Of a stretch of 64,000 nucleotides of DNA, positions 41,074-49,144 are shown one piece after another; the stretch's first letter is position 1; each line of letters starts with the position of its first letter. The notes beneath the pieces were generated by a model that searched no databases, was not told the origin of the DNA, and saw only the letters and a program-made list of their open reading frames with translations. Both the position numbers and the translations under genes were made by a program. Source of the stretch: Collinsella aerofaciens (GTDB taxonomy: Bacteria; Actinomycetota; Coriobacteriia; Coriobacteriales; Coriobacteriaceae); NCBI RefSeq assembly GCF_028209625.1, contig NZ_JAQLDU010000003.1, positions 40,112 through 104,111 of the forward strand. The letters run 5' to 3'.

Positions 41074-42258
41074 GTGGCTAAGGCTAAGGCTAAGGCGAAG
41101 AAAAAGACGACGGGGGCGCGGGCTAAGCGTGATCGTCGTCGGAAGCTCGCGACCGAACCCCCTGCATCTGCTGAGGAGTTGCTGGCGAGTGTACCGGGGC
41201 TTGACGCGCTGCAGGATGTTCCGGCGTTTGATGACCTGCCGGTCGATGAAGCTCAGCAGGCTGCCTTTGATGATTTCTGCGCACATGCCGAGGAGCCCGA
41301 GCAGATGCAGCTTGGCGCCGTGGTGCGCTTGGATCGTGGGTTTCCGCTGGTGGCGACTGCCGACGATACCTTCCGCGCCGAGCATGCCGTGGGATTTGCC
41401 AAGTCGCGCGGTGGGGACGAGGTCCTGCTGCCTGCCGTGGGCGATCGTGTGGCGGTGCGCCGCGCTCCCGGGCACGATATGGGCGTGATTGAATGCGTGC
41501 TGCCGCGCCGTACGAGCTTTGAGCGTTGGCGCGGCCGTGCCCGCGGAGAGCGCCAGGTGCTCTGCTCCAACGTGGATAGCGTGCTAATCGTGCAGGCGCT
41601 CGGTGCCGGCGAGGTGCTGCTCGACCGTGTGGCGCGCTCGCTGGTGTTGGCGCTCGACTGCGATGCCGAGCCGGTGGTGGTGCTCACCAAGGCTGACCGC
41701 TGCGATGCCGGGGAGCTCGAGCGCGATCTGGACCGCGTGCGCCGCCTGGTGGGTCCGAACGTGCGCGTGATCGTGACGTCCTCTGCCGAGGGCCGCGGCC
41801 TGGACGAGGTCCGTGCCTGCGTGCCTGCCGGGAGCTGCGCCATGATTCTGGGCGAGTCGGGTGCCGGCAAGTCGACGCTGCTCAATGCACTGCTGGGCCA
41901 CGATACGTTGGCGACCGGCGGTGTGCGCGAACGCGACGACCAGGGCCGTCACACTACCGTCGCGCGCGTGATGGTGGCGCTGCCGGGCGACGCCGGCGTG
42001 ATCGCCGATGCCCCGGGTCTGCGCAGTTTGCCGCTCGTGGGTCACGAGCGGGGTCTGGCGCGCGCCTTCCCCGAGATTGTCGAGGCATCGCGCGCGTGCC
42101 GGTTTGGCGATTGCACGCACACCCATGAGCCGGGTTGCGCCGTTCGCGAGGCCGAGGACGCCGGGCAGATTGACAGCCTGCGTCTGGAAACGTTCCAAAA
42201 CCTGGCGTCATCCATGCGCGTGAGTGCTCAAATGCTCGATCCCGATGTCCATCTGTAA
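41074..42258 (+). CDS. rsgA: Ribosome small-subunit-dependent GTPase RsgA
   Basis: A circularly permuted GTPase that assists late maturation of the 30S subunit. The 394-residue protein has a Lys-rich N-terminus (KAKAKAKKK), an OB-fold (GAVVRLDRGFPLVATAD), then the permuted G motifs: G4 VVLTKADRCD, G5 VTSSAEGRG, and G1 GESGAGKSTLLNAL, G3 DAPGLRSL. The C-terminal zinc finger is CRFGDCTHTHEPGC. Start is GTG 41074 with GGGAGG 6 bases upstream; the frame is open further back but no start is as well placed. The ~100-residue N-terminal extension before the OB-fold is longer than in E. coli. Confidence 0.93.
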   Translation: MAKAKAKAKKKTTGARAKRDRRRKLATEPPASAEELLASVPGLDALQDVPAFDDLPVDEAQQAAFDDFCAHAEEPEQMQLGAVVRLDRGFPLVATADDTFRAEHAVGFAKSRGGDEVLLPAVGDRVAVRRAPGHDMGVIECVLPRRTSFERWRGRARGERQVLCSNVDSVLIVQALGAGEVLLDRVARSLVLALDCDAEPVVVLTKADRCDAGELERDLDRVRRLVGPNVRVIVTSSAEGRGLDEVRACVPAGSCAMILGESGAGKSTLLNALLGHDTLATGGVRERDDQGRHTTVARVMVALPGDAGVIADAPGLRSLPLVGHERGLARAFPEIVEASRACRFGDCTHTHEPGCAVREAEDAGQIDSLRLETFQNLASSMRVSAQMLDPDVHL

Positions 42259-42275
42259 TTGATTTTTCCTATGAC

Positions 42276-42310
42276 AGCCGTCTCCCAACTGTTCGGGAGA
42301 CGGCTTTTTT
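42276..42310 (+). terminator. Terminator of rsgA
   Basis: AGCCGTCTCCC pairs with GGGAGACGGCT, followed by seven T's, 17 bases after the stop. Confidence 0.92.
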
Positions 42311-42407
42311 GCTGTGGAAAAGCCTCGAAACATGCAGTTTGCTGACGTGCTGACCAAAACCTTGCCACGAGCTTGACGGGCTGGTCAGTTTTTGGTCAAC
42401 GATTGGT

Positions 42408-42436
42408 TTGACATCGAAAACCAAGATCGCGATTGT
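42408..42436 (+). promoter_or_regulatory. Possible promoter of the Tad pilus operon
   Basis: A consensus -35 TTGACA (42408-42413) lies 17 bases before a weak -10 GATTGT (42431-42436). The inverted pair CTGACCAAAA / TTTTTGGTCA just upstream (42350-42400) could be a regulator site. Confidence 0.45.
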
Positions 42437-42510
42437 GCCGCTTTGCACTCTGACCGCCCAGACAATGGTGGTACGGGCATTCGCCCGGCACTGCCATGAG
42501 AGGAGCGGCC

Positions 42511-43170
42511 GTGAACAAGAGCAAGCGCATCGCCATCAGTCTGGTCGCGGGCGTGCTCGCTGCTCTGCTTTGCATGGTTTACGGCTCGTCGATCCGCTCG
42601 CAAGCCGAACAGGTCCAGGCTGAGACCTTGGCCAAGTACGGTGGCGATCGCGTCGAGGTATGCGTCGCGGCGCGCGATATCGATGTGGGCGAGACCCTCG
42701 ATGAGACCAATGTCATAACCCAGGAATGGCTGACGAGTCTGCTGCCGCGTGACGCGGCGACCGAGCTGCGCCAGGTGCGCGGCGACGTGACGACTTCGCG
42801 TATTCCCAAAAACGCCGTGATCTGCAATGTCTACACCAAGGCCGAGAGCCGCAAGCTCGAGGTGCCTAAGGGCAAGGTTGCCGTTTCGGTGGCGGTCGAT
42901 GCCGAGCACTCGGTCGGCGGTGCCACGGGCGTGGGCAGCTACGTGGACGTGTACGTGCAAAAGGACGGCGTGACCGATCGGCTGTGCGGCGCGCACGTGA
43001 TCGATACCAGTGAGGATTCCTGTGCCACGCGCGAGGGCAAGATCGAATGGGTGACGCTGGCGGCTGACCCCGAAGACGTCAAGGAACTGCTGGGAGCCTC
43101 GGGCAAGGGAACGGTCAGCTTGACGATTCCCGCCACGGCGCGCGGCAAAAAGAGCGGAGGCGACGAGTGA
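42511..43170 (+). CDS. cpaB: Flp pilus assembly protein CpaB (SAF domain)
   Basis: First gene of the Tad operon. A 219-residue protein with a membrane helix (IAISLVAGVLAALLCMVYGS, residues ~6-26) and an extracellular SAF/RcpC-like region: VEVCVAARDIDVGETLDETN then DVTTSRIPKNAVICN, and a C-terminal VAVSVAVDAEHSVGG module. CpaB is thought to stabilise the pilus export apparatus at the membrane. Start GTG 42511 has GAGAGGAG 6 bases upstream; an in-frame ATG at 42496 lacks a site. The stop overlaps the next ATG by one base. Confidence 0.88.
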   Translation: MNKSKRIAISLVAGVLAALLCMVYGSSIRSQAEQVQAETLAKYGGDRVEVCVAARDIDVGETLDETNVITQEWLTSLLPRDAATELRQVRGDVTTSRIPKNAVICNVYTKAESRKLEVPKGKVAVSVAVDAEHSVGGATGVGSYVDVYVQKDGVTDRLCGAHVIDTSEDSCATREGKIEWVTLAADPEDVKELLGASGKGTVSLTIPATARGKKSGGDE

Positions 43171-44819
43171 TGAAGGCGATCTGGCTTGCGTGCTGCGCGT
43201 GCGGCGATTACGGGCTGTTGCAGCGGGAAGTCGAGGGCCGTGATGCGGGTGCACAGGTGCTTCGCGTGGGTGACCTGGACGGGCTGGTTTCCATGGCGCG
43301 GGCGTTTCCGTCGCGCCGCGGGGCTGCCATCATCGCGGCGTCTCTGTTTGATACCGAAGATGTGCGCAAGACTGTTGCGCGCCTGACGGCCGAAGGCCGC
43401 GTGAGTCGCGTGGTCGTGTTGATAGAAGCGCTCGATCCGTCGGATATCGAGGGGCTGTTTCGCGCGGGGGCGGCCGAGGTCATCGCTGCACACAGTATAT
43501 GCGGCAACGGGCGCGCGGGCGAGGGAGCGGTTGATTCCGATCGGCGCATGACGATTGAGCCCGATGCTTTTGTTGATAGGGAACCCGGGGCGCCTCGCGC
43601 TACAAGAGGCCCGCGTGTTGATGATTATGGAAAAGCGGAAGCCGAGCATGGTCGGCGCCCCCGGAACCCCCTTGTATACGATGACGCTGGAGGGCCGGCG
43701 CAGCATGCTGGCGACTCCCCGGCAGTAGATATGGGATACGTGCACGGCGTGAATCTGGCGGATGAACTCGACGAAGTTGAGGGCCTTGCCGGGTGCGGCG
43801 AGTTGTCGCTGATGCAGCATGAGCAGATTGCGCAGAACGAGCCTGCCTCGCAGACCGAACAAGCAGCCATGCCGGCTTGGACGCAGCACGTGGTTGCGGC
43901 GGGGGAGACGGGGACGCTGTCACCGACGCCCGCCCCGCCGCCTCCGATGCCGCCGGCAGACGCTACCGCTCCGCCGCATCGAGTTCCAGTCATCTGCGCT
44001 ATTTCGGGTTCGGGCGGTTGCGGCAAGTCGACGATCGTTGCCACCATGGCACACACATCGTCGCTGTTGGGCTTGCGTGCCGCCGTGCTCGACCTGGACC
44101 TGATGTTTGGAAACCTTTACGACTTGTTAGGCGTCGATGCTCCGTGCGATATGGCGGCACTTATCGAGCCGTCGGCGGCGGGCATGCTCACCGAGCCGGA
44201 TATCGTAGCCGCTTCGATGCGCGTGGCGCCGGGCGTTACGCTCTGGGGTCCCGTCGCGGCGCCCGAGCAAGCCGAGCTCATGGCACGTCCGGTGGAGCTA
44301 CTGCTTGATGTTCTGCGTCGCGAATCCGACGTGGTCTTTATCGATACCTCGGTCTTTTGGGGCGACGCCGTGGCGGCTGCGGTGGCGGCGAGCGACCGTT
44401 GCCTGGTCGTTGGCGATGCGGCGGTGTCGTCCGCGGCATCGGCATCGCGCGTCATTGAACTGGCAGGTCGAGTAGGTGTGCCGCGCACGCGCATGAGCGC
44501 CGTGTTCAACCGGTTCGGTGCGCGCGGGGCAGACGAGGACGTCGCCATGCGCTTTGAGATTGCCTGTGCGTTAAGCTCCAAGATTCGTATCGCCGATGGC
44601 GGGCAGGATCTCGCCGCGCTCATGGCGTTTGGGCGCGCTGACGAGGCAGTGGGGCAGACCAGCGCTTTTGCGACTAGCGTGCGCGAGGCCACGCGCGAGA
44701 TGCTCGTGGAACTGGGGTGCGCCGTCGGCCCTTGGAGCGATATGGTCGCCGACCGTGCAACGCGCACCGAACGCCCACGTATCCGCCTTCCCTGGTCGCG
44801 CGAGGGTGATCAGCGATGA
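43170..44819 (+). CDS. Pilus assembly ATPase TadZ/CpaE-like
   Basis: A 549-residue ParA/MinD-superfamily protein that positions Tad machines. The N-terminal ~110 residues form a receiver-like domain (LVSMARAFPSRRGAAIIAAS); a ~150-residue acidic and Pro-rich linker follows, ending in TPAPPPPMPPADATAPP. The ATPase core begins near residue 270 with a deviant Walker A SGSGGCGKSTIVATM, then LDLDLMFGN and VVFIDTSVFWGDAV. The unusual linker is longer than in characterised TadZ proteins. GGAGG lies 9 bases upstream of the ATG, and its stop overlaps the next start (ATGA). Confidence 0.85.
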   Translation: MKAIWLACCACGDYGLLQREVEGRDAGAQVLRVGDLDGLVSMARAFPSRRGAAIIAASLFDTEDVRKTVARLTAEGRVSRVVVLIEALDPSDIEGLFRAGAAEVIAAHSICGNGRAGEGAVDSDRRMTIEPDAFVDREPGAPRATRGPRVDDYGKAEAEHGRRPRNPLVYDDAGGPAQHAGDSPAVDMGYVHGVNLADELDEVEGLAGCGELSLMQHEQIAQNEPASQTEQAAMPAWTQHVVAAGETGTLSPTPAPPPPMPPADATAPPHRVPVICAISGSGGCGKSTIVATMAHTSSLLGLRAAVLDLDLMFGNLYDLLGVDAPCDMAALIEPSAAGMLTEPDIVAASMRVAPGVTLWGPVAAPEQAELMARPVELLLDVLRRESDVVFIDTSVFWGDAVAAAVAASDRCLVVGDAAVSSAASASRVIELAGRVGVPRTRMSAVFNRFGARGADEDVAMRFEIACALSSKIRIADGGQDLAALMAFGRADEAVGQTSAFATSVREATREMLVELGCAVGPWSDMVADRATRTERPRIRLPWSREGDQR

Positions 44820-46144
44820 GCCTGCAAACGAGGATTAAGGCTGCCGGCGCTGCGGCGGCGGCAGCGCCTGTAGATGTGGGGCGTCGCCGCGCCGTGAAAC
44901 GACGCACCAAGCGCGCCGTGATGGACCGCATGGGTTACGACGAAGTGGCGCGTATCAGCGCCTATATCGACCCGGCACTTGCCCGCTCGGAATTGCGTCC
45001 TGCGGTGGAGGCGGCGCTCAATGTTGAGGAGCCGACCGATCTCGCGACGCCCGAGCGCGAGACCATCATCGACGAGATTTTGGATGACGTGGTGGGCTTG
45101 GGGCCGTTGCAGCCGCTCATCGAGGACGACACCGTTACCGAGATCATGATCAACGGCTGCCGCTCGGCTTTCTTTGAACGCGGCGGCGTCTTGTACCCCA
45201 TCGAGCATGCGTTTGAGGATGATGAGCAGATCCGTGTGCTTATCGACCGCATTATCTCGCCACTTGGCCGCCGTATCGACGAGCGCAGCCCCATCGTCAA
45301 CGCCCGCCTCAAAACGGGCTATCGCGTCAACGCGGTGATTCCGCCTGTGGCGATTGACGGACCGATTCTCACCATCCGAAAGTTCTCGGACCGTATCTGC
45401 TCGCTGGACGAGCTCGTGGGGTTGGGATCGCTGCCGCTTTGGTATGCGCAGCTGCTGTCGTGTGCGGTGTCGCTGCGACAGGACCTGGCGGTTGCGGGAG
45501 GCACGGGATCTGGTAAGACCACCCTGCTCAACGCGTTGTCATGTGAGATTTCCACCGGCGAGCGCATCGTGACGATCGAGGACTCTGCCGAGCTCAAGTT
45601 TGCGCATCATCCGCACGTGGTGCGCCTAGAGGCGCGCGAGGCTTCAATTGAGGGCGAGGGCGCGGTGATGATCCGCGACCTGGTAACTAATGCCCTACGC
45701 ATGCGCCCCGACCGCATCGTGGTGGGCGAGGTGCGCGGTGCCGAGTGCTGCGACATGTTGCAGGCCATGAACACGGGCCACGACGGGTCGCTCACCACAC
45801 TTCATGCGGGTTCAGAACAGGAGACCGTGGTGCGTCTGACGTTGCTTGCACGTTATGGCATCGATCTGCCGAGCGAGCTCATCGAGGAGCAGATTGCCAT
45901 GGCGCTCGACGGCATCGTGATGTCCGAGCGCCACGCCGATGGCAGGCGTTTCGTCTCCTCGTATTCGGGGGTGCGACGCGCCGCATCGGGTGGCGTAGAG
46001 CTCGAGCGCTATGTGACGTTCGATGCCGCCGAGCGCACCTGGACGCTTGACCGCGAGCCGCCGTTTATCGCAGAAGGCCTGCGGTCGGGGACGCTCACGC
46101 AAGAGGAGGTGGACGAATGGAGATCACTGTGCCCCTCGTCGTAG
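44816..46144 (+). CDS. Type II/IV secretion ATPase TadA/CpaF
   Basis: A 442-residue hexameric motor ATPase that drives pilin assembly and retraction. The N-terminal domain runs to ~150 and includes [20 protein letters not shown] and [19 protein letters not shown]. The ATPase core has Walker [15 protein letters not shown], the Asp box [13 protein letters not shown], Walker [17 protein letters not shown] and the His box [15 protein letters not shown]. The length is normal. It overlaps the preceding gene by 4 bases and the following one by 28 bases, showing tight translational coupling within the operon. Confidence 0.95.
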   Translation: MSLQTRIKAAGAAAAAAPVDVGRRRAVKRRTKRAVMDRMGYDEVARISAYIDPALARSELRPAVEAALNVEEPTDLATPERETIIDEILDDVVGLGPLQPLIEDDTVTEIMINGCRSAFFERGGVLYPIEHAFEDDEQIRVLIDRIISPLGRRIDERSPIVNARLKTGYRVNAVIPPVAIDGPILTIRKFSDRICSLDELVGLGSLPLWYAQLLSCAVSLRQDLAVAGGTGSGKTTLLNALSCEISTGERIVTIEDSAELKFAHHPHVVRLEAREASIEGEGAVMIRDLVTNALRMRPDRIVVGEVRGAECCDMLQAMNTGHDGSLTTLHAGSEQETVVRLTLLARYGIDLPSELIEEQIAMALDGIVMSERHADGRRFVSSYSGVRRAASGGVELERYVTFDAAERTWTLDREPPFIAEGLRSGTLTQEEVDEWRSLCPSS

Positions 46145-47043
46145 GGGGCTTGGCAGGGCTTTCTGTCGCGACGGCGTGCGAGGTGGAACCTCGTGTGCCG
46201 CAGGTACCGCCGGCGGAGCTGGCACGTCAGGCGCTCGAGACGGTGGCAGAGAAGCTGCCGCGTGAGCTGGTGGAAAACGATCTGCTGAAAAAGATCGCCC
46301 GTTCGTGGGCATCGCTGGCTCCGGCGCATCGCCTTGGCCTCGTGATCGAAGATGCTTCGGGGCGTTTGGCGTTTCTGCTGCTATCGAGCGGTGTCTGCTG
46401 CGTTTTACTAACGATGGTGTCGTTATCGCCCCTCGGATTTGTCTTGGGGCTTGTTGCTCCGTTTGCCGTTGGCGCCGCCCGGGATGGTTTTGAGAGCCGG
46501 CGCGAGCAACACGATGCAGAAGAGGCGATGCCCGAGGCGTTTACCGCACTTTCCATGTCGCTTGCCTCGGGACATTCGCTGGCCCAGGGCATGCGCTTTG
46601 TGGGCGCTCATGCGCAAGAGCCGGTGCATACCGAGTTTTTGCGGGTGGCGGCGGCGATCGATTGCGGCATCTCGGCGACCGACGCGCTCGATGACTTGCT
46701 CGTGCGCATCGACGCCCCCGGTCTTTCGCTTGTGACCTTGGCGCTTAAAGTGTCTCAGCGCACCGGCGCTCCGCTTGCCGACTTACTGTCCGAGGCGTCG
46801 AGCATGGTGGGGGAGCGCATTGAGCTCAAGCGCCGCCTGGATGTTAAGACGTCGCAGGCTCGCATGTCTGCGCATATGGTCGCGGCGATGCCGGCGGGCA
46901 TGTGCGCGGTGTTGGTGCTGCTTTCGGCAGATTTTCGTCGCGGTCTTGCGACGCCTGCCGGCGCGGGCGCTGTGGTGCTGGGTCTTGCCCTCAACGCCGT
47001 TGCCCTGGTGGTTATCCGGCGCATTATGCGGGTGGAGCTATGA
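46117..47043 (+). CDS. Tad inner-membrane platform protein TadB
   Basis: A 308-residue type II secretion F-domain protein. After an N-terminal region with a paired hydrophobic stretch (LLLSSGVCCVLLTMVSLSPL) comes the F domain: AFTALSMSLASGHSLAQGMR, AAIDCGISATDALDDLLVRI and SLVTLALKVSQRTGAPLADL. Two C-terminal membrane helices end the protein. TadB and TadC form the membrane platform that TadA acts on. A GAGGTGG site precedes ATG 46117, which lies inside the TadA gene. Confidence 0.9.
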   Translation: MEITVPLVVGGLAGLSVATACEVEPRVPQVPPAELARQALETVAEKLPRELVENDLLKKIARSWASLAPAHRLGLVIEDASGRLAFLLLSSGVCCVLLTMVSLSPLGFVLGLVAPFAVGAARDGFESRREQHDAEEAMPEAFTALSMSLASGHSLAQGMRFVGAHAQEPVHTEFLRVAAAIDCGISATDALDDLLVRIDAPGLSLVTLALKVSQRTGAPLADLLSEASSMVGERIELKRRLDVKTSQARMSAHMVAAMPAGMCAVLVLLSADFRRGLATPAGAGAVVLGLALNAVALVVIRRIMRVEL

Positions 47044-47681
47044 GCGCCCCGGTTGCAGTTGCGGCTTGCCTGTGCGCCCTGAGTGTATTTGTCGCGACGG
47101 GTTTGGATCGGGCGGATGCACGCAAGATCGCAGGGGCCTGCAAGCGCGAGGCGGTGCTGGTCGCTGCCGCGGGTCGCTCGGTGGTCGATGCTCTGACCGC
47201 GCGAGTGAAGGGCGCGGTTGGAGCGGGCGGCCCGGCGCGAGTGTCGCTCGGCGAAGTGTCCGAGATGATCGATGTTGTGCGCTTGGGTCTTTCGGCCGGT
47301 CTTTCGTTTGATGCGGCGCTTGAGATTTTCTGCGCCAACCGCCGGTCAGTGCTGGCTCTTCGCCTTGAGCGCGCCTGCATGGCGTGGCAGGTGGGCGTGG
47401 GCACGCGTGAGGACGAGTTGTTGGCCGCCGCGCGCGACCTGGACGTGCGAGCGCTCGAGACCTTTGCCATCACGGTGGGGCAGGCGCTCGCCCTGGGTGC
47501 CCCACTTGCCGAGACGCTGGCCGCTCAAAGTCGCGAGATCCGTGCGGCTCATCGCGCCGCGGTCGAGCGCGAGATCGAGCGTGCACCCGTCAAGCTGCTG
47601 ATTCCCACCGGCACGCTCATCTTGCCGGCGTTGCTTCTGTCCATATTGGGCCCGCTGCTGGGGGCAGGCGGGATGATGTAG
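47040..47681 (+). CDS. Tad inner-membrane platform protein TadC
   Basis: A 213-residue partner of TadB with an N-terminal membrane helix (APVAVAACLCALSVFVATGL), an F domain (EMIDVVRLGLSAGLSFDAAL, then TFAITVGQALALGAPLAETL) and a C-terminal helix ending SILGPLLGAGGMM. The ATG at 47040 overlaps the TadB stop by 4 bases. The frame is open to 46902 inside TadB, but that part is a shadow of TadB coding sequence. Confidence 0.9.
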   Translation: MSAPVAVAACLCALSVFVATGLDRADARKIAGACKREAVLVAAAGRSVVDALTARVKGAVGAGGPARVSLGEVSEMIDVVRLGLSAGLSFDAALEIFCANRRSVLALRLERACMAWQVGVGTREDELLAAARDLDVRALETFAITVGQALALGAPLAETLAAQSREIRAAHRAAVEREIERAPVKLLIPTGTLILPALLLSILGPLLGAGGMM

Positions 47682-47691
47682 GGAGGAATAC

Positions 47692-47925
47692 ATGAACACG
47701 ATGACTGACGCTGCTGGCAAGGTCCAGGGCTGGGCGTTTTGCCGGGCGGCACATGTTCGTCAGCGCGCCAAGGAACTATTGCAGGAGGAGAGTGCACAGG
47801 GTACCACCGAGTATGCCATCTTGGTCGGCGTGCTCGTGGTGATCGCGATTATCGCCATCGTCGCATTTAAGGGCAAGGTCCAAGATCTATGGAACGCTAT
47901 CAGCGAGGGCATCAACAGCCTGTAG
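47692..47925 (+). CDS. flp: Flp-type major pilin
   Basis: A 77-residue Flp prepilin. A basic leader precedes the class III cleavage and hydrophobic segment QEESAQGTTEYAILVGVLVV, where processing after Gly would leave a mature N-terminus TTEYAILVG; the rest is hydrophobic and then a short polar tail. It has a strong GGGAGGAA site 5 bases before the ATG, consistent with high expression of the pilus subunit. It is the only gene in the operon with a real intergenic gap before it. The prepilin peptidase that would process it is not in the window. Confidence 0.92.
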   Translation: MNTMTDAAGKVQGWAFCRAAHVRQRAKELLQEESAQGTTEYAILVGVLVVIAIIAIVAFKGKVQDLWNAISEGINSL

Positions 47926-48452
47926 AGGGCGAACGCCCCGTCGGGGTGCTGCTGGTGTTTGCTTGCCTGACCGTGGCGATAGCGGCGGTGCTTTGGGGGC
48001 TTAACGCCGCGCGGCAGCAGCGTCCTGGGACCGCCTCCGATTTGGGCTCAGATTCGGCGGTGGCGTCTCAAAAAGATGAGATGCGAGATGCGGACGATTC
48101 GGATGTCGCTGTCACGGCGCAAACCTTTCTGCGGACGCTCGACAAGCGGTCTGGCACTGCGACGGATTCGCCTGAGGGCAACGCGATTGCGGTCCGGCTT
48201 GCATGGTCCGAGGACCGACCGATGACCGAAGCGGCGGCGGATATGCTGCGTGCCTATCGCGAGGTACCCACGGCGCAACTTGCTCTGAGCGGCTATCTCG
48301 ACATCAAGGGAAACGTGTGGGGCGCCATCGTACGCGACGGACGCGGCTGGGTCGATATGGTGACAATTGCCGCGGATGCTGGCGATGCTTCGTGTCGTCT
48401 GCGCGCCGTGCGCCTGAGCCCGCAGGCAACGGACCCAAAGGAGGGATCGTGA
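47889..48452 (+). CDS. Membrane-anchored Tad-operon protein of unknown function
   Basis: A 187-residue protein with one membrane helix near its N-terminus (VGVLLVFACLTVAIAAVLWG, residues ~18-37), a polar linker and a globular C-terminal part (AVTAQTFLRTLDKRSG, then YLDIKGNVWGAIVRDGRGWV). No family was recognised. The first 37 bases overlap the flp gene in another frame; the true start may be a later codon such as a GTG near 47945. Its position between pilin genes suggests a pilus-biogenesis accessory. Confidence 0.65.
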   Translation: MERYQRGHQQPVEGERPVGVLLVFACLTVAIAAVLWGLNAARQQRPGTASDLGSDSAVASQKDEMRDADDSDVAVTAQTFLRTLDKRSGTATDSPEGNAIAVRLAWSEDRPMTEAAADMLRAYREVPTAQLALSGYLDIKGNVWGAIVRDGRGWVDMVTIAADAGDASCRLRAVRLSPQATDPKEGS

Positions 48453-48453
48453 A

Positions 48454-48672
48454 ATGCATGATGTCCTGCGTGAGGAATCTGCCCAGGCGACGGTCGAATA
48501 CGCCATCGTCACGGTGGCGCTGTTATCGATCGTGCTGGCGATCGCGGGGCTTTGGCGTGCCGGCACCGATGGGCGCTTGGCGGCGCTGGTTGAGCGGGCG
48601 GCATCCCATGGCGTTGCCTCGACGTCGGTTATCGACGCCGCTGCGGCCGCTAAGGACATCGCGTTGTATTGA
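48454..48672 (+). CDS. Minor pilin-like TadE/Flp protein
   Basis: A 72-residue prepilin-like protein. The leader ends in REESAQATVEYAIVTVALLS, the same E-S-A-Q motif as the major pilin, with a single hydrophobic helix and a short Ala-rich tail. GGAGGGA lies 9 bases before ATG 48454. It is likely a minor pilin of the same machine. Its 3' end overlaps the proposed start of the next gene by 65 bases. Confidence 0.82.
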   Translation: MHDVLREESAQATVEYAIVTVALLSIVLAIAGLWRAGTDGRLAALVERAASHGVASTSVIDAAAAAKDIALY

Positions 48673-49144
48673 TGCCGCGCGCGAGGACCGGGCGCAGTCT
48701 ACGGTCGAGGCCGCTTTTTTGCTGCCGACGTTTCTGACACTCATCCTTCTCGCGCTGCAACCGGTGTGCCTGCTCTATACGCGCGCGGTCATGGAGTCTG
48801 CCGCCGCCGAGACCGCGCGGCTCATGACCACGACGACGGCGGAGGACGACGATCTTAAGGAGTTCACCCGCCGCCGACTTGCCGCAGTGCCCAACGTTTC
48901 GATCTTTCATGCCGGCGGGCCGTTGTCGTGGGATATCGAGCTTGGCCGGGCCGGTGCGGGTGGCGTCTCGTCCGTGTCCGTTTCCGGCGAGGTCAAGCCG
49001 TTGCCTGTGATCGGTGCGTTTGCGCAGGCTATGGGTGGTACCGCCGAGGGCGGCTACGTTGAGCTCAAGGTCGATGTCTCGTATCAATCGCGTCCCGAAT
49101 GGCTGGAGGGAGATTATGATTCGTGGATTGCTGCATGGGATTAG
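48608..49144 (+). CDS. TadE-like pseudopilin, start uncertain
   Basis: About 178 residues from ATG 48608. The prepilin-like signal is DRAQSTVEAAFLLPTFLTLI, then a globular domain (ETARLMTTTTAEDDDLKEFT to the end). From 48671 onwards the frame is clearly coding, but the nearest in-frame ATG is 48608, which lies inside the preceding gene and would add a basic 31-residue leader; an ATG at 48672 is out of frame. TadE proteins are minor pilins needed for assembly. The end overlaps the next start by 29 bases. Confidence 0.78.
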   Translation: MALPRRRLSTPLRPLRTSRCIDAAREDRAQSTVEAAFLLPTFLTLILLALQPVCLLYTRAVMESAAAETARLMTTTTAEDDDLKEFTRRRLAAVPNVSIFHAGGPLSWDIELGRAGAGGVSSVSVSGEVKPLPVIGAFAQAMGGTAEGGYVELKVDVSYQSRPEWLEGDYDSWIAAWD

